From Dethiobacter sp. (GTDB lineage Bacteria; Bacillota_D; Dethiobacteria; Dethiobacterales; Dethiobacteraceae), in contig JAGXSQ010000155.1 in the NCBI GenBank assembly GCA_018333395.1, positions 27,514 through 91,513 of the forward strand: a DNA stretch of 64,000 nt, in the 5' to 3' direction. Both the position numbers and the translations under genes were made by a program. Each line of letters starts with the position of its first letter. Position 1 is the first letter of the stretch. The notes beneath the pieces were generated by a model, which searched no databases, was not told the DNA's origin, and worked only from the letters and a program-made list of their open reading frames with translations. This document shows positions 54,347 through 61,864 of the stretch, piece after piece.

Positions 54347-57300
54347 TTATATTGAGAGGTTGAATATTTCGCGCAGTTCACTGTCGGACATTTCGGTCAG
54401 CCACATTTCTCCCGCTGATACGGTCAGATCCGCCAGTTCTTTTTTTGCTTCTAGCATAGTATTGATTTTTTCCTCCAGTGTGCCGAGCGTAACGAATCTG
54501 TGTACGGTAACATTCTGTTTCTGGCCGAGGCGGTATGCTCTGTCTGTGGCCTGGTCTTCCACTGCCGGGTTCCACCATAAGTCATAGTGGAGCACATGGG
54601 TCGCCGCAGTCAGGTTCAGGCCTGTGCCGCCGGCCTTCAGGGAAACTACCATCAAGCGGCTGTCCGGATCGTGCTGAAACGCTTCAACCAGCTTTTCCCG
54701 TGCTTTTCTCTGCAAACTGCCGTGAAAAAAGCTGACCGGCATAGCAAGCTTGCTTTCCAGCATCTGTACCAGCAGTTCGCCCATTTCTTTGTACTGGGTG
54801 AAAATCAGTGCATTTTCGTTTTGTTGAGCTATCTGCCGCAGCAAGGCCAGCGCCATCTCCGCTTTGCCGGAATGATGCGGTTCAGGCAGGCCTTTTTTTG
54901 CGAAATGGACAGGATGATTGCAAATTTGTTTCAGCGCTGTCATCAGGCTGAAAACCAACCCCCTTCTGGCCATCCCGTCGCTGTCGCTGATCCTTTTCAT
55001 TTCCCGCTCCAGCACTTCGTGGTACAGCGCGGCCTGTTGGGCCGTCAGACGGCAGTATTCATTTTTGATTATTTTCTCCGGCAAGTCTGAAACCACGGTT
55101 TTGTCGGATTTCATCCTGCGTAAGATAAAGGGCGCTATGGCTTTGCGCAGCAACCTGGCTCTTTCCAGATCTCTGTACTTCTCAACCGGTACGGCAAAAC
55201 GCTGGCCAAACTCTTTTCTTGTTCCCAAGAACCCGGGCAGGATGAAATTAAATATACTCCAAAGTTCATCAAGCCTGTTTTCCACAGGTGTGCCGCTCAT
55301 CGCCACATACCCGTCGGCCCGGAGCGATTTTACCGCCATTGCCTGGGCACTGTCGGCATTTTTCACATTCTGAGCTTCATCAATCACCAAGAGGCCCCAG
55401 GTGCTTTTTGACAGCAACTCCTTGTCGTTGCGCGCTACGCCGTAACTGGTAATAATCACGTCTGTCCCTGTTGCCTGCAGTTCCCTGTCTGGACCGTGAC
55501 AGACAGCGACCTTCAGCGACGGCGCAAAACGGGCGCATTCTTTCTCCCAGTTGCCAAGCAGCGTGGTGGGGCAGACTACCAGTGCCGGCTTGTGCAATTT
55601 CCCTTCTTCTTTGAGCTTTAGTATTAGCGCAATCACCTGTACTGTTTTGCCAAGGCCCATATCGTCAGCCAGGCAACTGCCCAGCCCTCTGTCATAATTG
55701 CCGTACAACCAGCGCAGGCCGCGCTCCTGATAAGGGCGAAGTTTGGCCTGCAATCCCACCGGCACAGGCACGTTTATCTCCGTCTGCAGATCAGCCAGAA
55801 GCTTTGCCAAAACAGCATCATGCTCAAACCTGACATCGCCCGCCTCTCCCGTCAGGCCGGCACGCAGCAGTTGTGTCGTTCCGAGCTTTGGCAGAGGCTT
55901 TTCCAGCTGCGTCAATATCCTCTCTACATCATCCGGCTGCAGCAAAAGATAACTGTCGCGGTAATGCACAATCCCTGACGCATCCATGGCCAGCTTTTTA
56001 AACTCTTCTCCGCTCAGACGCAGCTCACCCAGCGATACTTCCCAGTCAAAAGCAACCATCTCCGCCACTGAAAGATAAGTAACGTTTTTCCCTTTGCTCC
56101 TGGCAGACAAAACTAGCTTAGGCGCAACAACGGAGCGCAGCTCTTTAGGCAGTAGCATCCTAATGCCTAGCATCGCCAGCACTTCTTTCCCCTCGCCCAA
56201 AAACCGCGCCACCTCGTCCGTTCCCATAGCAAGCGCCTGCTCTCCCTTATTGGCGAGCATTTCCTTCAGCCAAGGACAATACCCGGCAGCAGCGGCGACT
56301 TGTCTTGCTACCATAGCCAGCACTTCTCCCGCCGGCCGGCAAAAATCGTCCGCTCCAGCGAACAGCTTGGCCAAAGGCAGCGGCGGCGCCAGCGGGTCTT
56401 CCCTGTCTTCCACATCAAGAAAGAATCTGAACTTTTTCTGACGCCCGGTCGGCAGCTCAATACGCACCAGCGGGCCGAAGCGTCCGGTAACCCCCGACAG
56501 GCTTCCCATCCAGTCAGCAACCGCTTTCCCCGTCTTCCTTTCCTCGAACCTTTCCGGGCGGTAGTCGGCCATCCTGAAAAAGGAGAGGCACAGCTTGTCG
56601 TCCGATTCAATATGGCTATATTCCCGCATCATGTGCGCCAGATAAAGCGACAATATTTCCTCCACACCTTGCCTGCCCGGCAAAACCGCTTTATTTTTGC
56701 GGTGAAAAATCAACTCGGGCGGCATCAGCTTTGTCAGCAGATCAATAACCGCCAAAACGTCGGCATCATGCGCAAGCGGCCTGTAGGCGACATAAAAATG
56801 GCCTGTTTTCAGATGAACGGCTTCCGGCACAAAAGCAGAGGCCCGCGCCAGTGCCAGCGCCACAGAGGCGGCGGCGCTCAAAAACTTTATTTCCGGGGAG
56901 CCCTCCAGCAATAAAGGCATCTCCAGAAACATTTTCAGTAAATTAGGCACCCCGGTCTTTATGCCGCGGAAGCGCCTCATCCTGCTTTGTCCATTTTCCA
57001 TCACCGGGACACTTACCATCGCCCCTTTGTCCTCCGCGCCAAAGGACGGCAGCTGCTCCGGCCAGACAAAAGCTGCCGCTGCAAAAAGGGGTTGCCCCTC
57101 ACCATGATATAAAATCCGTATGCCAGCCGCCTTCTCAACAGCGCTGCTCTTGGCAACTTCAAGCGTCTCCAAGGCTGCCGCCACGTTTTTATAGGCCTTC
57201 ATTAACAGTCTCTTAAAATTCTCGCCTTTGAAAAAAAGTGGTTTATCGGCCAGCAGGGAAAACATCGCCCCATATGCTTTTTTATCCAACCCGGCTAGAC

Positions 57301-58894
57301 TGAACTCCAGGGCCTCATCCGGCAGCGGTGCCACTTCCGTCAGCGGGATAAACCTGTCTTCCCGTTCCATCTCGCCGGCGAATCCGGCGGCGCCCATCAG
57401 CTCTTCTTTTGATAGCCCCCGCAGACTGAATAGAATAAACGGATCAATATCTATTTCTTGTGCCAGAACGTAGTAGACTGCCGCCAAATGTTTGCAGGGA
57501 TTAGCCCAGTCAGGGCAAGAACAGTCTGCGTCCACTTCATCCCATGAGCCGGGAAACAGTTGAATCCCCTGCCTCTCAAAAAGAGACAGCAACTCTGTCG
57601 GCAGCTTACCCACCGCCAGGTCTGCGGCAAACGCCGGGTTATCGCCTATTGCCCTGTTTATGGTTTCCACCTGCGCCGACGTAAACGGCATTAGCCCAAG
57701 ATTTATTCTGTATGCAGACGTACGCTGTCCCTTTACCCGCGCCTCCAATATGCCATCACGAATTTTTACATCTGTAACCCTGCCACCTTTCGCATAGCTT
57801 CTGCCTCTGGGCAGGCGGTTACTGTGATCGAACTCCCGCAGCGCCTTCAGCCAGGCGCTGCCCCATGATGTTTTAGCAAATTTCTGTCTCCCGCTCTCTT
57901 TTTCGGCGTCCAATGCCGGGCTAATTTTTTTGCTTATTCTTACCAGCTGCCTTTTCCCTTCCAGCAAAATGGGAATGTCTTCATTTTCCTGGAAAACACC
58001 GGCTTTTACCAACCCCAGCGCGGCAGATAATTTCACGGGAACGGAAAACACTGTGGCCTCCAGAACTTCCCGGCCAAACTTTTTACCCCACTCGCCGCCG
58101 TTAACGACCACCATTTCCACAATGGCAGCTACCCGCGACTCGTCTTTTTTCTCGTGAACTACAGTCAGTAACAATGACATCCGAGCCATTCCGCCTTCGA
58201 GTACGACGACAGGCAGATTGTCTTCCTTAAGGCATGTCAATATTTCTTCTAGGTGCTGTGCCGTAATCACCTCATACTCCAGCCTAAAAGGAGGTACGGT
58301 TCCCCTGTCAGCCAGAAGCGCCACGTATTGCATATCGGGAGCATAACTCAACTCCGGGATGTCTCCCCAATAAGAGGCTGCCTGCCGATACCTTTTTAGA
58401 TTAAATGCGGCGATACCTGCAAGATACTTATTCTCCCAGTTAACATGGTGCGACTGCCAGCGTTTATACAAATCAAGCACCTGACGGTCATCACCAAGTT
58501 TTCCCGCTGCCCTCATGATCATGCTGATATACTCCTGCCATGTGCGAAGCGCAGCCGCTCCCATCCCCCTCATTACCGTCAAACCGCGCTCAAACTCACG
58601 CACCGCTTCATGTAATTGTTTTTTTGCCTCCTGGAGCTGCCCCAGTTCAGCAAAACACAAGGCCGCCAGACTTTTCCCATATGGGTTGACTATTCCCTCC
58701 TGTAAAGCTAGCGTCTTCAGCGCCTCTTCCGCCCTGTCCTGTAAAAACCTGGCCGTCGCCAGATTATTCCGTACCACATGGTTATCTTTCACCGCCAGCA
58801 TCTTTATCAGAATATTTTCAGCCTGCCTAAACATTCCCTGCCTTAAATATTCTCGCGACTTCTCCTCCAGTCTTGCCAGCTCGTCTCTCTCCAT
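54347..58894 (-). CDS. SNF2-family helicase with SWIM zinc finger and N-terminal TPR-like region
   Basis: A 1,515-residue protein. The N-terminal roughly 200 residues are helical repeats (REYLRQGMFRQAENILIKML onward). A SWIM zinc motif (DADCSCPDWANPCKHLAAVYY) lies near residue 470, and the SNF2 motor occupies the last third: Walker A ADDMGLGKT, DEAQNVKN, and motif VI QATDRAYRLGQKQNV. This is the bacterial SWIM-SNF2 type. It probably remodels nucleoprotein or translocates on DNA; the target is unknown. ATG 58894 has AGAGGTG just upstream. A longer frame opens at 58939 without a ribosome site. Confidence 0.85.
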   Translation of the reverse strand: MERDELARLEEKSREYLRQGMFRQAENILIKMLAVKDNHVVRNNLATARFLQDRAEEALKTLALQEGIVNPYGKSLAALCFAELGQLQEAKKQLHEAVREFERGLTVMRGMGAAALRTWQEYISMIMRAAGKLGDDRQVLDLYKRWQSHHVNWENKYLAGIAAFNLKRYRQAASYWGDIPELSYAPDMQYVALLADRGTVPPFRLEYEVITAQHLEEILTCLKEDNLPVVVLEGGMARMSLLLTVVHEKKDESRVAAIVEMVVVNGGEWGKKFGREVLEATVFSVPVKLSAALGLVKAGVFQENEDIPILLEGKRQLVRISKKISPALDAEKESGRQKFAKTSWGSAWLKALREFDHSNRLPRGRSYAKGGRVTDVKIRDGILEARVKGQRTSAYRINLGLMPFTSAQVETINRAIGDNPAFAADLAVGKLPTELLSLFERQGIQLFPGSWDEVDADCSCPDWANPCKHLAAVYYVLAQEIDIDPFILFSLRGLSKEELMGAAGFAGEMEREDRFIPLTEVAPLPDEALEFSLAGLDKKAYGAMFSLLADKPLFFKGENFKRLLMKAYKNVAAALETLEVAKSSAVEKAAGIRILYHGEGQPLFAAAAFVWPEQLPSFGAEDKGAMVSVPVMENGQSRMRRFRGIKTGVPNLLKMFLEMPLLLEGSPEIKFLSAAASVALALARASAFVPEAVHLKTGHFYVAYRPLAHDADVLAVIDLLTKLMPPELIFHRKNKAVLPGRQGVEEILSLYLAHMMREYSHIESDDKLCLSFFRMADYRPERFEERKTGKAVADWMGSLSGVTGRFGPLVRIELPTGRQKKFRFFLDVEDREDPLAPPLPLAKLFAGADDFCRPAGEVLAMVARQVAAAAGYCPWLKEMLANKGEQALAMGTDEVARFLGEGKEVLAMLGIRMLLPKELRSVVAPKLVLSARSKGKNVTYLSVAEMVAFDWEVSLGELRLSGEEFKKLAMDASGIVHYRDSYLLLQPDDVERILTQLEKPLPKLGTTQLLRAGLTGEAGDVRFEHDAVLAKLLADLQTEINVPVPVGLQAKLRPYQERGLRWLYGNYDRGLGSCLADDMGLGKTVQVIALILKLKEEGKLHKPALVVCPTTLLGNWEKECARFAPSLKVAVCHGPDRELQATGTDVIITSYGVARNDKELLSKSTWGLLVIDEAQNVKNADSAQAMAVKSLRADGYVAMSGTPVENRLDELWSIFNFILPGFLGTRKEFGQRFAVPVEKYRDLERARLLRKAIAPFILRRMKSDKTVVSDLPEKIIKNEYCRLTAQQAALYHEVLEREMKRISDSDGMARRGLVFSLMTALKQICNHPVHFAKKGLPEPHHSGKAEMALALLRQIAQQNENALIFTQYKEMGELLVQMLESKLAMPVSFFHGSLQRKAREKLVEAFQHDPDSRLMVVSLKAGGTGLNLTAATHVLHYDLWWNPAVEDQATDRAYRLGQKQNVTVHRFVTLGTLEEKINTMLEAKKELADLTVSAGEMWLTEMSDSELREIFNLSI

Positions 58895-58980
58895 CGCACA
58901 CCTCTTTAAAAAAAATCGCTGAACCCTACCCGCCTCCATAACACCGGCATTCCAGCGGCACCCTCGTCACGGATCAGCAG

Positions 58981-59003
58981 CTAACCGCGGTTTCGCAGGT
59001 TAG
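58981..59003. terminator. Hairpin downstream of the DUF1156 remnant
   Basis: CTAACC pairs with GGTTAG around an inner GCG-GTTT-CGC stem. No U-run follows, so its role as a terminator is unproven. Confidence 0.35.
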
Positions 59004-59007
59004 GCCT

Positions 59008-59168
59008 TCAAAGGAGGGGGACTATCTTATACCTGAGCGCCCTCTTGCGGTTTGGCTTCTTGCACAGCCCAAAGGAGCGCACCAGCCGAATCTCCGCGCC
59101 GCGTGCTTGCTCACCACGGCAATCGGGAAGTCCACCTCCGCCAGGCGCTTGCATTCCTTCGGGATCAT
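59008..59168 (-). pseudogene. Remnant of a DUF1156 adenine-specific DNA methylase gene
   Basis: An ATG at 59168 overlaps the stop of the AlbA_2 gene (ATGA) and begins with a DUF1156-like N-terminus (KRLAEVDFPIAVVSKHAAR). The expected [20 protein letters not shown] never comes. After the GCGGCGCGG stretch, homology resumes in another frame with GAEIRLVRSFGLCKKPNRKR, which matches an internal segment of the same family (LVRSFWLxKKPxRK), and then ends at TGA 59008. This reads as a large internal deletion plus frameshift. DUF1156 methylases are known partners of DUF499 ATPases, one of which lies upstream at 61865-64000. Confidence 0.72.
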
Positions 59169-60457
59169 AACCGCTTCGGCTCCTTCCAAAGGCGAACGGT
59201 GAAACGGTCTTCTTCTTCGATAAGGTCCGGGTCAGTTCCGTTGTGCTCAAGCATACCGCGGACGATCTTTCGAGGCACACCCAGTCCGGTTGCTTCAACA
59301 TAACGATAATCGCGAAGGATCTCCTTGATCAGCTCGTTACGCGATGCGCGGTAGCCGGATCGCATCTTCTCCACCGTCACTGTGTTCGGAAGCCGCCCCG
59401 GCGAGATGACCTCCAGGCGGTTGGAGTAAATCGAGAGTTCAATGTCACTGACGGTAATCGTATAATCGCGGTGCGCAATCGCGTTGACCACAGCTTCACG
59501 AACCGCATCCAGCGGGTAGTCCCAGCGCTCCTGCCGTCGTCCGCCGTCATCGATCCAGGCCTTCACCTCGATGTTCCTGCGTACGAAATCGAGCGCCTGC
59601 TCGATCACGCCGGCGTCGACCGTGTCGGGGTTCCCGGAGAACGTACTGGACATCGCGGAATAAAGGTGGGCCCTCTCCTCCGACCGAGCCGAGAAGAGAG
59701 ATACAACTGGTCCCCGCAGCACCGCCCGAGCCTTCGCGTCGTAATCCTTCTCGACACCCGAGTACGCCACAGCCGTGATTCCCGCCTGCGGTATATAACG
59801 ATTCGGGCGCGCGCCAAACAGCAGCAAGCCAGCGGTACTGGCCAAAACGCGACCCCGATCTTCGATCATCAGCTCGGTGTTCACAAGCAGGCGCAGCCAA
59901 GATTCGTCATCTTCAACGGGAGGGTGGTCCTGCTGCCGGATGTCGCGGAAGTAATTGACAAGGCGACGCCTGTCGAGGTCATCGAGAGAGGAACCGGGGA
60001 CAGACTTACGGTCGTACGGGAGGCGGCCCGACTGCATATAGAGGCGCGCCTCCTCTTCTCTGGTCGCATCCCGCGTGGTAGAGCCGACGCGAATCTGGGT
60101 GACCCAAGCAGACCCGCGCTTTGCTTTGTAGGGTTTGTCAGGGCTGTCGGCCGGCAGGGAAACAATGCCGATGGTCCGCGTGTTATCCCACGAGTGCTTC
60201 TCCCAGTATGGAATAACCGCAGGTTGGACATGGGTACGAGCCGTCTCCATCACCCATTCTTCGGTTCTCTTTGGATCGCGGGTAAGCCCGGAGACGGTTC
60301 CGTCATCCTCTACTCCCAGCAGGATATGGCCTCCCTCTAAGTTGAGGAAACCGGCAATCCCTTTTGCCAAATCCTCGGGCCGGATGTCGTCACGCTTGAA
60401 TTCGACACCCGAGTTTTCGCCGTTTCTCAGCATCTCCAAGAGTTCAGTCTTAGTCAC
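59165..60457 (-). CDS. AlbA_2/Schlafen-like putative regulator or helicase-like protein
   Basis: A 430-residue protein with an N-terminal AlbA_2 (divergent Schlafen AAA_4) domain: SGVEFKRDD near residue 15, ILLGVEDDGTVSGL near 45 and the phosphate-site-like region following it. The C-terminal half (REAVVNAIAHRDY near 315, then LEVISPGRLPN) is the GHKL-like ATP-binding fold found in COG2865 proteins. I use GTG 60457 with GGAGGG 5 nt upstream; a frame from 60604 has no ribosome site. Such proteins recur in defence and mobile islands. The function is not established. Confidence 0.78.
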   Translation of the reverse strand: MTKTELLEMLRNGENSGVEFKRDDIRPEDLAKGIAGFLNLEGGHILLGVEDDGTVSGLTRDPKRTEEWVMETARTHVQPAVIPYWEKHSWDNTRTIGIVSLPADSPDKPYKAKRGSAWVTQIRVGSTTRDATREEEARLYMQSGRLPYDRKSVPGSSLDDLDRRRLVNYFRDIRQQDHPPVEDDESWLRLLVNTELMIEDRGRVLASTAGLLLFGARPNRYIPQAGITAVAYSGVEKDYDAKARAVLRGPVVSLFSARSEERAHLYSAMSSTFSGNPDTVDAGVIEQALDFVRRNIEVKAWIDDGGRRQERWDYPLDAVREAVVNAIAHRDYTITVSDIELSIYSNRLEVISPGRLPNTVTVEKMRSGYRASRNELIKEILRDYRYVEATGLGVPRKIVRGMLEHNGTDPDLIEEEDRFTVRLWKEPKRL

Positions 60458-60545
60458 GATGACCCTCCCCAAAATCCGCATCAGAAGAATGTGGCGCAAC
60501 GCATTCAATACTGCTGAAATGTGCAGAAACTGCTCTACAACAGCT

Positions 60546-60767
60546 TTATTTTTGGGAATCCTCCCATTCTCCGGCCAGCTTGCCCCACAATTCAGTTTGA
60601 GCATCTATGGAAATAGTGTCGAGGTTTTTCCCCAAGGAATCTTGCATTACGCTTTTTTCAAGCAACACAAGCACCTCGCTGTTTAAGCTTCTTCGCTCCT
60701 TTTGTGCCAACTTACGCAAATTATTTAGAAGGTCCTCCGGAATATTGCGTATGGTCAAGTTTGCCAT
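60546..60767 (-). CDS. FitA-like ribbon-helix-helix antitoxin, no toxin adjacent
   Basis: A 73-residue protein starting at ATG 60767 with AGAGGTGG 5 nt upstream. The N-terminus (MANLTIRNIPEDLLNNLRKLAQ) is the FitA/VapB-type ribbon-helix-helix. The partner, usually a PIN-domain toxin just downstream, is missing; the next frame is the AlbA_2 gene. It is either an orphan antitoxin or a remnant. Confidence 0.7.
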   Translation of the reverse strand: MANLTIRNIPEDLLNNLRKLAQKERRSLNSEVLVLLEKSVMQDSLGKNLDTISIDAQTELWGKLAGEWEDSQK

Positions 60768-60852
60768 GGGCGCCACCTCTTATAGTTTCATTATGATTGC
60801 AAAATAACACTATTTTAGACTGCCGTCAAACTCTAACACCCGGTGAGCAGGA

Positions 60853-61014
60853 TCAGGTCTATATTTTTAACATTAATGCTCCAACAGCACTTCGTTCCAG
60901 TACTTTACGCTTTACGTGATTTTCAGCAGTCTCACATTGGTTCTTATCCCTTCGCCAAGCCATAATCCGTGAGCCTATGCGCAACTCATCTCCTTGAACT
61001 AAATATAGACCTGA
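60853..61014. repeat. Small element bounded by 14-bp perfect inverted repeats
   Basis: TCAGGTCTATATTT (60853-60866) and its reverse complement (61001-61014) flank about 134 nt. GGGGTCAGGTCTATATT-type sequence is familiar to me from intergenic repeats near REP-associated transposases, though that is recollection. No complete transposase is inside; a 65-codon open frame across it shows no recognisable domain. It fills most of the 319-nt gap between the antitoxin gene and the ParE-like gene. Nothing else is visible there. Confidence 0.55.
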
Positions 61015-61086
61015 CCCCAGCATTGTTCCCTGATACAGAGCAAGCGCAAGTAACATGAAGCAGCTTTTTGCAACGGAATCAATAAT

Positions 61087-61395
61087 TTAAATCAGATTAG
61101 CATAATCACGAGCTCCATAGAAGAAACGCAGAACACTCACTGTTTTAACGCTTTTATCCACTTTGTATATAAGGATGTAGTTTTTTATAACTGCCTTGCG
61201 ATAACCCTCTTTTTCCAACCGCCTATCATTACATTTGGAATACATCATCGGATTGCTTTTCAGAAAGCCGTAGCACTTATCAACCTCATCAAGAAAATCC
61301 GATGCAGCCGCCGGATTTGCCAATTGGACAGCGATGTACGCTACAATGTCGTCCAAATCCTGATGGGCAAGTTCTGTAACAACCAGCTTATACAT
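61087..61395 (-). CDS. ParE/RelE-superfamily toxin
   Basis: A 102-residue toxin-fold protein with the N-terminal VVTELAHQDLDDIVAYIA helix and the C-terminal strand pattern YILIYKVDKSVKTVSVLRFFYGARD, typical of the RelE/ParE superfamily. ATG 61395 overlaps the end of the antitoxin gene by 8 nt. Whether it cuts mRNA or poisons gyrase cannot be told from sequence. Confidence 0.88.
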   Translation of the reverse strand: MYKLVVTELAHQDLDDIVAYIAVQLANPAAASDFLDEVDKCYGFLKSNPMMYSKCNDRRLEKEGYRKAVIKNYILIYKVDKSVKTVSVLRFFYGARDYANLI

Positions 61396-61648
61396 TATGC
61401 TTTTCTCTTATTCTCTGCAGAGATTTACCTCCGTCAAGTATTTCCCCACGCGTCAATTGTTCCTCGGCAGCATTCAGCTTACCGTATACATCGGATATGA
61501 ACATCCTTTCCTCGTACATTTTCATGCTCATAATAACCATATCCCCATAGCCGTTTTTAGTTACAAAAATAGGCTCATTCGATTCATGGCACATCTGAGA
61601 AATCTCGCTGGTATTTTTTAAATCGCGAATTGGAATAATTTTAGGCAT
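61388..61648 (-). CDS. Phd/YefM-family antitoxin
   Basis: An 86-residue antitoxin. The N-terminus (IIPIRDLKNTSEISQMC, then EPIFVTKNGYGDMVIMS) is the Phd/YefM DNA-binding fold; the C-terminus is the toxin-neutralising tail. ATG 61648 has GGGAGG 8 nt upstream. It precedes its toxin with an overlap, and a palindrome over the -10 of its promoter suggests autoregulation. Confidence 0.87.
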   Translation of the reverse strand: MPKIIPIRDLKNTSEISQMCHESNEPIFVTKNGYGDMVIMSMKMYEERMFISDVYGKLNAAEEQLTRGEILDGGKSLQRIREKHNV

Positions 61649-61674
61649 AATAGTTGCCTCCCTTCTGTGGCTTT

Positions 61675-61703
61675 ATTATGCCATAATTATGTATCAATAT
61701 CAA
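61675..61703 (-). promoter_or_regulatory. Promoter and operator of the toxin-antitoxin operon
   Basis: TTGATA (61703-61698), a 17-nt spacer and CATAAT (61680-61675) on the minus strand. A palindrome ATTATG/CATAAT (61675-61687) covers the -10, a likely antitoxin operator. Confidence 0.6.
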
Positions 61704-61864
61704 CCGCTTATTCGCTTTATGCTCCTGTCCTCGCCGGGGGACGGCAGGGGAAAAGGCCAAATTAATCCATAAAATCAGGGCAAGCGTCGGCCGCATTACT
61801 ATATGAAAAAGGTTTCACTGCAAAAGAACCTCCGTAGCGCCGGCAGCTTGCCGGCGTTTCAATT

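Noticed and set aside
59243..60340. 365-codon plus-strand open frame
   Set aside because: It is antisense to the AlbA_2 gene, which has a clear domain and a good ribosome site. The plus-strand product is Arg/His/Pro-rich without a domain.
60859..61056. 65-codon minus-strand frame in the inverted-repeat element
   Set aside because: It lies across the repeat arms, has no ribosome site worth naming and no recognisable domain.
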